A stretch of 64,000 nt of DNA from an uncultured Eggerthellaceae bacterium (GCA_947626195.1 CANQRF010000001.1:179991-243990); one strand, 5' to 3'; numbered from the stretch's first letter, positions 1 to 9,390 are shown. Program-made: numbers and translations. Notes: generated by a model from the letters alone, not told the origin.

Positions 1-627
1 GGCTTCACTCCCGAATACGACTTCAAGGTCGGCATCACCGAGCTGGTGCCCTACCCCGGCAAGTACGGCTTCATCGACGTGCCGGCCAGCGCGTGGTACA
101 GCAGCGTGGTCGCGCAGGCGAACCGCTACGGATACATGACCGGCTGGGACGTGTGGTACTTCGGTCCCGAGCAGACGCTCTCGCGCGCTATGGCTGCGAC
201 GATCACCTACCGGTTGGCGGGCGAGCCCGGCTTGGGAGACGAGGCACCGCAGGTGTTCAGCGACGTGCCCACCGACCAGTGGTACTCCTACCCCATCTAC
301 TGGGCGAGCGATGAGGGGATCGTGCACGGCTACGGCGACGGCACCTTCGCGCCGGATGCGAACTGCACCCGCGAGCAGTTCGCCGTGATGCTCTTCAACT
401 GGGCGAAGGCGCATGAGGGGGCGAGCGCCCCGGCCGACCCCGCCGCCGCGATCGCGAAGTACCGCGACGCCTCGAAGGTGAGCGCATGGGCGCTCGACGC
501 CGTCGCGTGGGCGGCCGAGAGCGGCATCATGGGGCTGAACACCTCGTCTCTTAGCCCCCAGGGCAGCATCCTGCGCTGCGAGGCTGCCGCCATGTCCGTC
601 CGCGCCCACCTCGCCAGCATCAACTGA
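1..627 (+). CDS. SLH-domain surface protein, C-terminal part (5' end outside window)
   Basis: The frame is open from base 1 to the TGA at 625-627, so the true start lies upstream; the GTG at 46 is internal. About 208 residues are visible. They hold three S-layer-homology-like repeats, each with the usual F-x-D-V / W-Y-S-x-x-I-x-W-A / G-Y-x-D-G-x-F-x-P pattern: FIDVPASAWYSSVVAQANRY, then FSDVPTDQWYSYPIYWASDE with HGYGDGTFAPDANCTREQF, then YRDASKVSAWALDAVAWAAE. SLH triplets normally bind secondary cell-wall polymer and anchor exported proteins, so this is probably the anchoring end of a large secreted protein. The catalytic or adhesive part is not in the window. A strong hairpin follows the stop. 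Confidence 0.85.
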   Translation, partial: GFTPEYDFKVGITELVPYPGKYGFIDVPASAWYSSVVAQANRYGYMTGWDVWYFGPEQTLSRAMAATITYRLAGEPGLGDEAPQVFSDVPTDQWYSYPIYWASDEGIVHGYGDGTFAPDANCTREQFAVMLFNWAKAHEGASAPADPAAAIAKYRDASKVSAWALDAVAWAAESGIMGLNTSSLSPQGSILRCEAAAMSVRAHLASIN

Positions 628-705
628 GGGCAGACAGACGGCAGAGGAACACACGCGTAACGGCTAAACGGTCGCGCACTTAAACTGCCAGCAGAGCCAC
701 ACGCC

Positions 706-742
706 AAGGTGCCGAGGGAATCGCTCCCTCGGCACCTTTTCA
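706..742 (+). terminator. Intrinsic terminator, perfect 14-bp stem
   Basis: A perfect 14-bp inverted repeat (706-719 with 725-738, 5-nt loop) is followed by a TTCATTTC tail. It ends the SLH gene and sits between it and the convergent htrA gene, so it may act in both directions. Confidence 0.8.
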
Positions 743-781
743 TTTCAATCTCGCCTGATATTTTCCCGCTATGAAAAGCTC

Positions 782-2317
782 TTAGAACCCGAAGTTGAAT
801 CCGAAGCCGTCGCCAAGGCCGTAGCCGTAGCCGTCGCCCTGGCCGGAGCCGCTACCGTCACCCTGGCCATAACCGTAGCCATAGCCGTTCGAGCCGTTCT
901 GGCCCTGCTGGACCGAGCCGGATTGCGAGCTCTCACCCAGCGTCACCTCGACCTCTTGGGTCTGGCCGTCGCGGTTCAGGGTGACCGTCACCTTGTCGCC
1001 CGGGTTCTTCGTGCGCACGTCAAGCGTCAAATCGCTCGAGGAGGAAACCGTCTGCCCATCGAAGGCGGTGATGATGTCGCCCTCTTGGATGCCGGCAGCC
1101 TCAGCGCCCGAACCCGCCGCAACAGAAGTCACATAGGCGCCCGAGTTAACCGAGAAGCCATAGCGCTGCGCCGTGGAGGCGTCGATCGTGGAGACCGTCA
1201 CGCCAAGCTGCGCATGGGTGAGCTCTTTGCCGTCGATGATCTGCTGCGCAAGGTTCACCGCATAGTTCACCGGAATCGCGAACCCGACGCCGGAGTAGTT
1301 GCCCGAGTTCGAGGTGATCAGCGTGTTGATGCCGATCAGCTCACCCTTCGAGTTCACCAGCGCACCGCCCGAATTGCCGGGGTTGATGGCGGCGTCGGTC
1401 TGGATCATGTTCGGATAGTAGGTCACTTCCCCGCTCGTCTCGGAGTTCATGATCTGGGAACGGCTCGTCGCGGAGACGATGCCGGTGGCAACCGACTGCT
1501 CAAGGCCGAAGGGGCTGCCGAGGGTCATCACCCATTCACCGATCGTGAGGTTGTCGGAATTGCCCAGCTGCATCGGCGTGAGGCCGCTCGCGTTCTGCGC
1601 CTTCAAAACCGCCACGTCGGAGGAGGGGTCGGCCCCCACGAGCTGCGCGTCGTACTCTTCGCCCTCGATGGTCACCTTATAGGCGCTTCCACCCTCAACC
1701 ACATGGTTGTTCGTGATGATATAGCCATCGGCGGTCAGCACAACACCGCTGCCGAGCGAATACTTCGTCAGGCCGGATTGCGACGAACCGGAGATACCGT
1801 ACATGCTGCTGAGCTGGCTCGCGTCCACATACACATCCACAGCCACCACGGAGGGCAGGCATTTCGCCGCCACGGCCTCGGCGAGCGTGTCGGTCTCGCC
1901 CGGATCGATGTTGATGGTCGTCGCGGTCGTCTCGCCACCGAGGACGGTCTGACCCGTGGCATTTTGCGAGCCGGCGCTTTGCCCGCTGTTGGCCACCGCG
2001 TTGTATGCGCCGGAGACGCCGAACGCGAGCACGCAGGCCACGGCTGCTCCCGCAAATCCCGCGAGAAACGTCTTGCCGGTGCTCTTCTTCTGCGGCTGCT
2101 GAACGGCATTGGTGTTCAGCGGAGCAGGCGCCACATGGCTCACCACTTTGGGGGCCGTCGTTTGATAGGCGCCCTGCGGGGCCGACGACACAGGAGATGC
2201 GGTTGAAACGTTGTCCTGCTGCGGGAAGTTCGGCTGCACGGGAATCGGCTGCGTGCTCGGAGGGTTGCTTCCAACCTGAGAAGAGGGGTTCTGGTTGGTG
2301 TTGTTGAGTTCTGTCAT
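782..2317 (-). CDS. htrA: Membrane-anchored HtrA/DegP-type serine protease with PDZ domain
   Basis: Trypsin-like protease of the HtrA family, expected to degrade or refold misfolded exported proteins outside the membrane. The ATG at 2317 is preferred over one 21 codons upstream because AGAAGGAG lies 7 nt before it; this gives 511 residues. An Asn/Gln/Pro-rich cytoplasmic stretch of about 80 residues leads to one membrane helix (about 83-105). The protease domain shows the triad His205 (TNNHVVEG), Asp234 (DPSSDVAVLK) and Ser316 (INPGNSGGA). A PDZ domain covers about residues 370-465. The last 40 residues are an unusual Gly/Tyr/Asp-rich tail ending in aromatic residues. Monocistronic and convergent with the SLH gene. 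Confidence 0.93.
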   Translation of the reverse strand: MTELNNTNQNPSSQVGSNPPSTQPIPVQPNFPQQDNVSTASPVSSAPQGAYQTTAPKVVSHVAPAPLNTNAVQQPQKKSTGKTFLAGFAGAAVACVLAFGVSGAYNAVANSGQSAGSQNATGQTVLGGETTATTINIDPGETDTLAEAVAAKCLPSVVAVDVYVDASQLSSMYGISGSSQSGLTKYSLGSGVVLTADGYIITNNHVVEGGSAYKVTIEGEEYDAQLVGADPSSDVAVLKAQNASGLTPMQLGNSDNLTIGEWVMTLGSPFGLEQSVATGIVSATSRSQIMNSETSGEVTYYPNMIQTDAAINPGNSGGALVNSKGELIGINTLITSNSGNYSGVGFAIPVNYAVNLAQQIIDGKELTHAQLGVTVSTIDASTAQRYGFSVNSGAYVTSVAAGSGAEAAGIQEGDIITAFDGQTVSSSSDLTLDVRTKNPGDKVTVTLNRDGQTQEVEVTLGESSQSGSVQQGQNGSNGYGYGYGQGDGSGSGQGDGYGYGLGDGFGFNFGF

Positions 2318-2431
2318 TGCATTGCTCCTTCTCTCGGTAAAACCGGTCTGCTGTTTGACGGGGCATATCTTAGGGGGCATTTCAAGCCTTTTGAGGCAAA
2401 ATCAAGAACCGTCATACCTCAGACACCGAGA

Positions 2432-2447
2432 TACACCAGATGGTGTA
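2432..2447. promoter_or_regulatory. Short palindrome in the htrA / 2659 intergenic region
   Basis: TACACCA and TGGTGTA face each other across a 2-bp centre in the region between the divergent htrA and the operon that starts near 2659. It has operator form but does not match CIRCE or HAIR elements. The role is a guess. Confidence 0.3.
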
Positions 2448-2658
2448 CACCACGTAAATGAGCCGTGAGGTCATTTCCCCGCGCACAGCCCCCTTTCATC
2501 GAATTTCATGGGGAATTCACGTGTGGGATAACGTCTCGCCTACAATGGGGGCAGAGGCAATTGCGTTGCCTGAAAGGCCGCCATGCGCATCGCCCGAGAA
2601 GTCATCGACGCATGGGAAACGCTCGCCCGCCGAGCGCAACGAGGAAAGGACTGAGCCT

Positions 2659-3207
2659 GTGGAAAACGCCCGTACCTACGAAACGATCCCCATGAAGCCG
2701 ACGCCGTATAACGCGGTGGTCGCGCATTCGTCCGCCGTGGACCATCCGCTGCAGGGCGTCTATGTGAGTGTGCTTTGCGCCCTGCTGCCGACGCTCCTCA
2801 ACGTGTGCCGCCACATCTGCGCCGACATCCAAACCGAGCTCGACTATCTGCCCGCCGGCTTCACCTTCAAGCTCGAGGTAAAGGGAACGAACATCTCCTG
2901 CATCTGCCGAAAGAGCGAGCAGGGAACATTTCACCACATCTCCCGAACCAACGTGGCGACCGACGTCGAATCGGGAAGCGGCATTAAAAGCAACGACCCG
3001 ACGAAAGTGAACGTCGATTACGTCATCTGCTTCCGCTCGCTCGCCTATGCGTTCGACACCTTCATCGGCAACATGTCGCTGCAAGCAGCGCTCGCGTCCC
3101 GCGCGTTCTCGACCCGCGGCCCCAACGACGCCGGCGTCGCCCTCACCTATATGTTCACCGCGCTGCTCGAGATCTTCTTCGGTTGGCGCAGGGCCTACCG
3201 CAACTAA
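2659..3207 (+). CDS. Conserved-looking protein of unknown function, first gene of ADH-ALDH operon
   Basis: I do not recognise this family with confidence. The GTG at 2659 is preferred (AGGAAAGG 9 nt upstream), giving 182 residues; an ATG at 2692 is the alternative, and the frame is open back to 2458. There is no signal peptide. The centre reads as alternating beta strands (YLPAGFTFKLEVKGTNISCI, then VDYVICFRSL) and the C-terminus as amphipathic helices ending GWRRAYRN. This layout loosely resembles SCP2-type lipid-binding domains, a weak guess. The stop is 9 bp before the alcohol dehydrogenase start, with a shared AAGGAGG between them, so all three genes are probably co-transcribed. Confidence 0.6.
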   Translation: MENARTYETIPMKPTPYNAVVAHSSAVDHPLQGVYVSVLCALLPTLLNVCRHICADIQTELDYLPAGFTFKLEVKGTNISCICRKSEQGTFHHISRTNVATDVESGSGIKSNDPTKVNVDYVICFRSLAYAFDTFIGNMSLQAALASRAFSTRGPNDAGVALTYMFTALLEIFFGWRRAYRN

Positions 3208-3216
3208 GGAGGAGCC

Positions 3217-4404
3217 ATGGAAAGTTTTGAGTTCAGCTGCCCGGGAAAGATCATCTGCGGGAAAGACGCGCTGGAGAAGACGCCCGACGAGCTGGCGTCC
3301 CTCGGCGTGACGCATCCGCTGCTCGCCACCGATGCCGGCCTCATGCGCCTCGGCGTGCCGAAGAAGCTCACCGACGTGCTCGACCGCGCAGGCGTCACCT
3401 ACACGATCTACGAGGACATTCCCGCCGATTCGTCGCTCAATGTGGTGGAAAACGTCGCGGAGACCTATCGCGATTTGGGCTGCGACGGCTTTCTCGCGCT
3501 CGGCGGCGGCTCGGTCATCGACACCTGCAAGGGCGCGGCGGCCTCCATCGCCTACGCCGGCGCCGACCTCGCATCGCTTCAGGGCTCCGAGATCCTCACG
3601 CGCGACCTTCCGCCGCTCATCGCCCTTCCCACGACGGCGGGAACGGGAAGCGAGGTCACGCTCGTGGCTGTCGTGAAGGACACCGAACATTCGATGAAGC
3701 TCTCCTTCACCTCCTATAAGCTCGTGCCCCACGTGGCGATCCTCGATCCGAAGCTCACCGCCTCGCTGCCGCCGAAGCTCACCGCGACGACCGGCATGGA
3801 CGCGCTCACGCATGCCATCGAGGCGTACACCTCCATCCAGAAGAACCCCGTCTCCGACGCCTTCGCCGTGAAGGCGATCGAGCTCATCGCCGCGAACATC
3901 AAGCAGGCGTGCGCCCACGGCGAGGATGCCGACGCCCGCTGCGCACTTGCGCTCGGATCGCTTCTTGCCGGCGCCGCCTTCAGCAACGCGATGGTCGGCG
4001 TCGTGCACGCGCTCGGGCACTCTTTGGGCGGGCTTCATCGCATTCCCCATGGTCAGGCCATGATGCTGCTTCTGCCCCATTGCATCGATTTCAACATCCA
4101 GCGGCAGATCCATACGGGGCTCTATGGCGAGCTGCTCCCCGCACTCGCGCCCGAGCTTGCCGCAACGCTCAACGTTCACACGACGAGCCAGACGCGCGAT
4201 CGCCTCTTCCTCGAGGAGATCCAGAAGCTCAACGCGTTCTTCCACGAGATCTATGGCGTGCCGATTGCGCTCTCATCGTTCGGCCTCACCGAAAACGACC
4301 TGCCTGGCGTGGCAAAGCAGGCGCGCTACGACGGCGCGGCGCTCTACAATAGCGCTAACATCTCGCTGGAAGATGCCCAGACGATTTTGGAGGCGGCCCT
4401 ATGA
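3217..4404 (+). CDS. Iron-containing alcohol dehydrogenase
   Basis: Group III (iron-dependent) NAD(P) alcohol dehydrogenase, 395 residues, normal family length and cytoplasmic. The dinucleotide-binding GGGSVID is at 96-102 and the family signature LPTTAGTGSEVT at 137-148. The expected metal ligands are all present: Asp195 and His199 (DALTHAIEAYTS), His264 and His278 (VVHALGHSLGGLHRIPHGQ). AAGGAGGAG precedes the ATG. The last codons overlap the aldehyde dehydrogenase start by 4 bp (ATGA), so the two enzymes are probably translated together and interconvert an alcohol, its aldehyde and its acid. The substrate cannot be read from the sequence. Confidence 0.93.
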   Translation: MESFEFSCPGKIICGKDALEKTPDELASLGVTHPLLATDAGLMRLGVPKKLTDVLDRAGVTYTIYEDIPADSSLNVVENVAETYRDLGCDGFLALGGGSVIDTCKGAAASIAYAGADLASLQGSEILTRDLPPLIALPTTAGTGSEVTLVAVVKDTEHSMKLSFTSYKLVPHVAILDPKLTASLPPKLTATTGMDALTHAIEAYTSIQKNPVSDAFAVKAIELIAANIKQACAHGEDADARCALALGSLLAGAAFSNAMVGVVHALGHSLGGLHRIPHGQAMMLLLPHCIDFNIQRQIHTGLYGELLPALAPELAATLNVHTTSQTRDRLFLEEIQKLNAFFHEIYGVPIALSSFGLTENDLPGVAKQARYDGAALYNSANISLEDAQTILEAAL

Positions 4405-5849
4405 GCGAAAACATCCAGTCCACCGCGCGCGCGTACTATCCCACCATGCACCCCGTCTTCGAATCTCAGGAAGACGTTTGCGCGCAAGCCGAGCGTATGG
4501 CGAAGTTCTATCTCACCGGCGCCACGCGTCCGATCGACCACCGGCGCGCCGCCCTTATGAAACTCAAAGCCTATCTGAAGGCGAACGAGGAGCAGGTGCT
4601 CGGCGTGCTGCATGAGGATTTGGGGAAAGCGCCATTTGAGGCGTACGCCACCGAGCTCGGCATTGTGTATGACGAAATCAACACCTGCCTGAAAAACCTC
4701 AGCACATGGATGCGCCCGCGCAAGGTTCCCACGTCTATCGTCCATTTCCCCTCGTTCTCAACGATCTACCCCTCACCGATGGGCGTCGTGCTTGTGCTGG
4801 CACCGTGGAACTACCCCATCCAGCTCGCACTCGTGCCCCTCGTGGATGCGATCGCCGCAGGCAACTGCGTTGCCGTAAAGCCCTCGCGCACCTCTTCGGC
4901 AACGGGCAACTTCATTGTGAACATGCTCGCCGACCTCTTCCCCTCCGAATTCATCTGCGGCTTTCCCGGCTCGGGCGATATGAATGATTGGCTGTTAAAA
5001 CCTCATTGGGATTTCGTCTGCTTCACCGGAAGTCCCGCCGTCGGCAAGACCATCATGGGCGCCGCCGCCGAGCACCTCACCCCCGTGCTGCTTGAGCTTG
5101 GCGGGAAGAGCCCCTGCATCATCGACAAGACTGCGAACATCACCCGCGCCGCCCAGCGCATCGCGTGGGGCAAGGGCGTGAACTCCGGGCAAACCTGCGT
5201 GGCGCCGGACTACCTACTCGTTCATGAGGACGTGGCGGTCGACCTCGCTGCGGCGCTCGACGTGTGGTTCCACCAATACTACGGCGACGACATCCTCGCC
5301 TGCCCCGAATGGCCGCACATCATCACGCAGCACCACTTCGAGCGCATCATGGGGCTCATCGAAAACCACAACCCGAAGGCGTTCGTCGCCTTCGGCGGTC
5401 ATGGCGATCCGGCGACGCGCAAGATCGAGCCGACGTGCCTGATGAACGTCACGCTCGATGACCCCGTGATGGGCGAGGAGATCTTCGGCCCCGTGCTGCC
5501 GATGCTCACCTACCGCACGCTCGATGAGGCGTTCGACCTCATCCGCCACTTCCCCACGCCGCTTGCCAGCTACATCTTCTCCGACGACACGGCAGTGCAG
5601 CAGCGCGTCATCCAAGAGCTCGCCTTCGGCGGCTGCACGATCAACGACGTGCTGATTCACTTGGCGAACAACCATATGGGATTCGGCGGCTTCGGAAACT
5701 CGGGCATGGGACAGTACCACGGCAAAGTCGGGTTCGACACCTTCACGCACTACAAGTCGACGTTGCGGAAATCGAACCTCATCGAGATGCCCATCCGCGT
5801 TCCCCCGTTCGGCGACAAGATCAAACTCCTCCGCCTGCTAATGCCATAG
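4401..5849 (+). CDS. Aldehyde dehydrogenase, class-3 / coniferyl-aldehyde-like
   Basis: NAD(P)-dependent aldehyde dehydrogenase of 482 residues, short and without the N-terminal extension, as in the ALDH3 / fatty- or coniferyl-aldehyde group. Cofactor motif APWNYP at 134-139 with Lys160, general base Glu232 (LELGGKSP) and nucleophile Cys266 (NSGQTC) are all present, so the enzyme should be active. It overlaps the alcohol dehydrogenase by 4 bp and is the last gene of the operon, followed directly by a strong terminator. The pair could oxidise alcohols via aldehydes to acids or detoxify aldehydes; the direction and substrate are unknown. Confidence 0.92.
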   Translation: MSENIQSTARAYYPTMHPVFESQEDVCAQAERMAKFYLTGATRPIDHRRAALMKLKAYLKANEEQVLGVLHEDLGKAPFEAYATELGIVYDEINTCLKNLSTWMRPRKVPTSIVHFPSFSTIYPSPMGVVLVLAPWNYPIQLALVPLVDAIAAGNCVAVKPSRTSSATGNFIVNMLADLFPSEFICGFPGSGDMNDWLLKPHWDFVCFTGSPAVGKTIMGAAAEHLTPVLLELGGKSPCIIDKTANITRAAQRIAWGKGVNSGQTCVAPDYLLVHEDVAVDLAAALDVWFHQYYGDDILACPEWPHIITQHHFERIMGLIENHNPKAFVAFGGHGDPATRKIEPTCLMNVTLDDPVMGEEIFGPVLPMLTYRTLDEAFDLIRHFPTPLASYIFSDDTAVQQRVIQELAFGGCTINDVLIHLANNHMGFGGFGNSGMGQYHGKVGFDTFTHYKSTLRKSNLIEMPIRVPPFGDKIKLLRLLMP

Positions 5850-5855
5850 ATAACT

Positions 5856-5902
5856 TGAGGTCGTTTGGGGGACTATCGCCCAAACGACCTCATTTATTTT
5901 TT
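5856..5902 (+). terminator. Intrinsic terminator of the ADH-ALDH operon
   Basis: A 14-bp perfect stem (5856-5869 with 5879-5892, 9-nt loop) is followed by a T-rich run to 5902, seven bases after the ALDH stop codon. Confidence 0.88.
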
Positions 5903-5923
5903 CACAAACTTCTTTTTGCAACT

Positions 5924-7687
5924 TTATTCATTTTCAGCAATATACTTGCCGGTCACATAGCCATGGGCAATGAAACTGCCAAGTGTCAGACCGGGAATCA
6001 TCGCGGTGTAGCCACTGTGGAACATGTCGCCAGCCATACTTCCGACGTTGTAAAGGCCGGGAATAGGTTCATCATCCTCATTGCAGACCTGCATTAAATC
6101 ATTGGTGCGAAGACCGCCCAACACTGTCAGGAACGGGTTCGTGCTATCGACAGAGCCGTAGAACGGACCTTCCTCTACAGGGATCATCAGCTCAGGACTC
6201 TTATGGAACTCAGTATCTTCGCCGGCAGCGCACATTGCGTTGTAATTCTTGATCGTTTCAAGCGTTGTGTCAGGCAACCCCAGATCCTTTATGAGATCTT
6301 CCAAGGTATCTGCCTTGTGGAAGAGCCCGTTCTCCACGAATCCGTCCCAACCGGCGATAACCTGTTCTGGCGTCAGCCGTGGCTCGCCTGTCGAAGTTGC
6401 GGTCCAACGCGGAGCATCACCCAACCAAGGAAGCGGGAACTTGCTTGCAAGCCCGGTATCCCAAATGGCGTAAACCGTATGGCCGGGTGTGGAAATGTAC
6501 TTTTCAAAAGGACCATTGCCCAAGTTGGTGTATTCATTGCAGAAGCGAACGCCATCGCGCGTTACGTTGACGGCAGGCATCAGCATGCCGTTGTTGACCG
6601 GTGGACATGCCTTTGCACCACCGCCGTTATAACCGCAGGTCCAGCCTCTCTGCCAAGCAGCACCGACCCAAAGACCCATCTTCTGACCATCGCCATAGTA
6701 AAGGCCACCGAAAACAAATTCTTTGTCATAATTCGGCTTTTCATCAAAAAGTGCCTCATCAATAAAGTGATAGGTGTCGGGCGAATACTTCGCCATCATG
6801 TCGCGATTAAGAGAAAAGTCGCCAGTGGCCAAAACCACAGCCTTAGTTCCGACATATTTCGCATAGGTGCCGTCTTCGCGCTCAGCAATGATAGCCGTTA
6901 CGCGACCTTCTGTGCCATTCGGCTGATCGCCGCGAACAAGCTGGCGTCCGATGTTCTTGTAGTAAATTGGATGGCTGGTCTTTTCCTCTAAGCGAGTTGC
7001 GAGAGTCTTCACAACAAGTGGTTGATTCATTGGACCGACGGGATTGTCCTGATCAACCCAACCGTGAGCACCAACTGCATTGTAAATCGCACCGTCTTCA
7101 ATAATTGACATCTGGGCTTCGATGACGGTTTCATAGCCTGCGTCTTCCATGATATCGATCAGCCAGTTCATGGCTTCTTCGCTGTTATTGTAGTACTTGT
7201 ACCATTTCCGCGCATCAACAAGGCTCCCGTTAACGCGGATCTCCTTCTCGTAATCGACCGCAGGATCCTTTGGGCAATTGAGGCGCTCCTTCGCCTTTGA
7301 ATATACGGCGTGATTCGAACCACCACGGCCAATGGGAATCGAACTTGCAGAGATAAGAATTGTATCAGCACCAGCGTCTGCCGCCGAATTCGCGGTAACA
7401 AGACCTGCCGTTCCGGCACCCACGACAACTACTTCGGCTTCAATAGTTTCTGCAATATCGGTGATTGGCTCGGGCGGAATCTCGAAACTCCACTTACTGA
7501 AATACTCTTTTGCCGTCATTCCACCCGACGTTGAAGAAGCATCCGTTGATACCAGTGTGTTGGAAGCTTTTTCTTGGGTTTCACTGCCTGTGCTGCCAGA
7601 GCATGCCGTCAAACCGGCACCCGCAACAGCTAAGCCAGCAGCTCCCATTCCAGCAAGAAAACTCCTTCGTGAAAGTTCTTTTTCCAA
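5924..7687 (-). CDS. Exported FAD-dependent reductase of the fumarate-reductase flavoprotein fold
   Basis: 587-residue secreted flavoprotein. The N-terminus has a twin-arginine signal (LSRRSFLAGMG) and a cysteine after a lipobox-like LTAC, so it is probably a Tat-exported lipoprotein. FAD-binding motif VVVGAGTAGLVTANSAADAG lies near residue 90 and the capping-domain motif DGVRFCNEYTNLG in the middle. The C-terminal FAD motif is PIPGLYNVGSMAGDMF. The Arg that follows RFxNE in Shewanella fumarate reductase (TTR) and its C-terminal NRLGGN clamp are both absent, so fumarate is unlikely to be the substrate. No heme domain is present; electrons must come from a partner. The divergent LuxR gene at 7864 is the likely regulator. 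Lower GC than the neighbouring housekeeping genes. Confidence 0.9.
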   Translation of the reverse strand: MEKELSRRSFLAGMGAAGLAVAGAGLTACSGSTGSETQEKASNTLVSTDASSTSGGMTAKEYFSKWSFEIPPEPITDIAETIEAEVVVVGAGTAGLVTANSAADAGADTILISASSIPIGRGGSNHAVYSKAKERLNCPKDPAVDYEKEIRVNGSLVDARKWYKYYNNSEEAMNWLIDIMEDAGYETVIEAQMSIIEDGAIYNAVGAHGWVDQDNPVGPMNQPLVVKTLATRLEEKTSHPIYYKNIGRQLVRGDQPNGTEGRVTAIIAEREDGTYAKYVGTKAVVLATGDFSLNRDMMAKYSPDTYHFIDEALFDEKPNYDKEFVFGGLYYGDGQKMGLWVGAAWQRGWTCGYNGGGAKACPPVNNGMLMPAVNVTRDGVRFCNEYTNLGNGPFEKYISTPGHTVYAIWDTGLASKFPLPWLGDAPRWTATSTGEPRLTPEQVIAGWDGFVENGLFHKADTLEDLIKDLGLPDTTLETIKNYNAMCAAGEDTEFHKSPELMIPVEEGPFYGSVDSTNPFLTVLGGLRTNDLMQVCNEDDEPIPGLYNVGSMAGDMFHSGYTAMIPGLTLGSFIAHGYVTGKYIAENE

Positions 7688-7863
7688 TGGTTTCCCCTCT
7701 CATACGTGGTTATACCGTCATGTGCAAGAATAAGGCGTGGTCAACCACTTGCCATCGCCTAAAACAGCGGTATTCGCAGTTTCATACTTTTTGTGCTATG
7801 TCCTTATCTGCTCTTGGCAGTAGAATTCACTAACGCAGAGGGGAATTTCGGAGAGGATAGTGC

Positions 7864-9390
7864 TTGGTGCTCGACAAACAGACGGTACTGGGTATTGTCG
7901 GATATGCCGCAAGTCTCTCTATCGTCCAAACCGTCTCTCGCGCAATCCCGCTGCTTAGCTCGTGCTTTGGCGCTTTGCCAAATCCCTCATTCGAAAGCGC
8001 CCCTTTCTTCGACTACGCGATGGCGCTCGGCTATATCGTAAGTTTCTTCTTTTTGCTCTTACGGGGATTTGTCAACCAACCGCTTCGCTGGGGATGCTTC
8101 TCTTTACTCATCTCAGCGCTTTCCTTCGGACTCTTATCGGTGTCTATCGGAGGTCTGTTCTCAGACTATCGGGACGGCATCATTTTGCTCGGCACGTTTC
8201 TCGTTGGAGTCGGTTCGGCATTATCTTTCACCTTCTGGCAGCAAATTCTCTGCTCCAGCAATATGAAAGATCCATTCTCCATCATTGTCGTAGGTTCGCT
8301 TGTTGCCGCAGTACCTTCGCTCTTCCTCTTTGTTATAGGATCATCGGAAATCTATGTCATCGCCTTCATAGTCTTCATCATCGTGGATGTGGCGCTTCTT
8401 GCGTATTTCTGTCTTCAGATGGAAGCAGTTGTTTGGCAAGAACGGCTCACAGTGGAGCTTTCAAGTTTCATATCGTTTCGACGCCTTTTTTCAAGTGTAT
8501 GGCGTTACCTCCTTTGCATTGGCGCTATCGGACTTATCTATCGGATGTCATTTGTTGGCTTTGTCGAAAAAACGAACCTTCACACGCTTTATTTCATTTG
8601 GTCAGCGCTTGTTATCCTTTCCTGCATCATTTTGCTAATAGTTTGGAAAACGAAAAAGAAAAGCATCACGTTTGAAAAGCTCTATGGTATCTTCATGGTG
8701 ATCGGCTTTATCGCTTACATGCTTATACCGCTCTTTGGGCAGCTTTACTGTCTTTGGGTTGTCGCGGGAACCAATATGGCGTTTACCATTGCGTCGATGC
8801 TTATGGTTTTCACAAGCATTCGTATCGCCAAAAATCGTAACCTCAATCCCACGATGGTCTTTGGCTTATTTGCACTCTTCACATACCTCATCACCGATTC
8901 TGGCTATCTGGTCATTCACTTAGCAGAAAATATCGGATTTTTGCAAAGCCTCCCTCACGTCGTTGTGGCATCGCTTCTCATCATATATTTGCTCTCGTTT
9001 GTGGGAGTAGTACTCAGTCTCACAAGAAACCATGGATCTTCTGATGCGAAGGATGAAGAAATCACTGGCGAGGAAGCTCCTCTATTCGATGACGGTGGCA
9101 TCGATATGACCTCTCAGCTCAATCAAGAACTCGTCGTCGAACAGGACATGATCCCCTCATGCTGTGCACTTTTGAAACAACGCTACCAATTGACCGAACG
9201 CCAGACAGAAGTTCTGGAGCTTTTAGCGCATGGCCGAGATGTTAAGCACATTGCTGAAACGCTGTGCGTCTCGTACCACACGGCAAAATCCCATTGCAGA
9301 AATCTATACATTAAGCTGGACGTACATCACAAACAAGAGCTTATCGATATGCTTGATGATGCGCGACAATCTCTCACGAAATTGTCATAA
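7864..9390 (+). CDS. LuxR-family regulator with polytopic membrane domain
   Basis: 508 residues. About 390 N-terminal residues form roughly twelve hydrophobic helices (for example YIVSFFFLLLRGFV and LLIIYLLSFVGVVLSL), followed by an acidic linker and a C-terminal LuxR helix-turn-helix at about 440-497 (LTERQTEVLELLAHGRDVKH through LYIKLDVHHKQELIDML). This architecture is common in Eggerthellaceae next to flavin reductases and suggests direct membrane sensing of a substrate. The start is TTG at 7864 or GTG at 7867, both 7-10 nt after GGAGAGG. It is divergent from the reductase at 5924-7687 with a 176-bp shared intergenic region, so it probably controls that gene. Confidence 0.9.
   Translation: MVLDKQTVLGIVGYAASLSIVQTVSRAIPLLSSCFGALPNPSFESAPFFDYAMALGYIVSFFFLLLRGFVNQPLRWGCFSLLISALSFGLLSVSIGGLFSDYRDGIILLGTFLVGVGSALSFTFWQQILCSSNMKDPFSIIVVGSLVAAVPSLFLFVIGSSEIYVIAFIVFIIVDVALLAYFCLQMEAVVWQERLTVELSSFISFRRLFSSVWRYLLCIGAIGLIYRMSFVGFVEKTNLHTLYFIWSALVILSCIILLIVWKTKKKSITFEKLYGIFMVIGFIAYMLIPLFGQLYCLWVVAGTNMAFTIASMLMVFTSIRIAKNRNLNPTMVFGLFALFTYLITDSGYLVIHLAENIGFLQSLPHVVVASLLIIYLLSFVGVVLSLTRNHGSSDAKDEEITGEEAPLFDDGGIDMTSQLNQELVVEQDMIPSCCALLKQRYQLTERQTEVLELLAHGRDVKHIAETLCVSYHTAKSHCRNLYIKLDVHHKQELIDMLDDARQSLTKLS

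Noticed and set aside
923..2206. 427-codon open frame opposite htrA (likewise long frames opposite the ADH gene, glgA, glgP and glgB)
   Set aside because: High-GC third-position bias opens antisense frames; these products are Arg/His/Gly-rich with no family features, while the sense genes have intact motifs.
2432..2447. CIRCE or HAIR heat-shock operator before htrA
   Set aside because: Sequence and spacing do not match either element.
7305..7330. GATTCGAACC, resembling a tRNA T-arm
   Set aside because: It lies inside the flavin-reductase coding sequence and no acceptor stem, anticodon arm or CCA end can be built around it.
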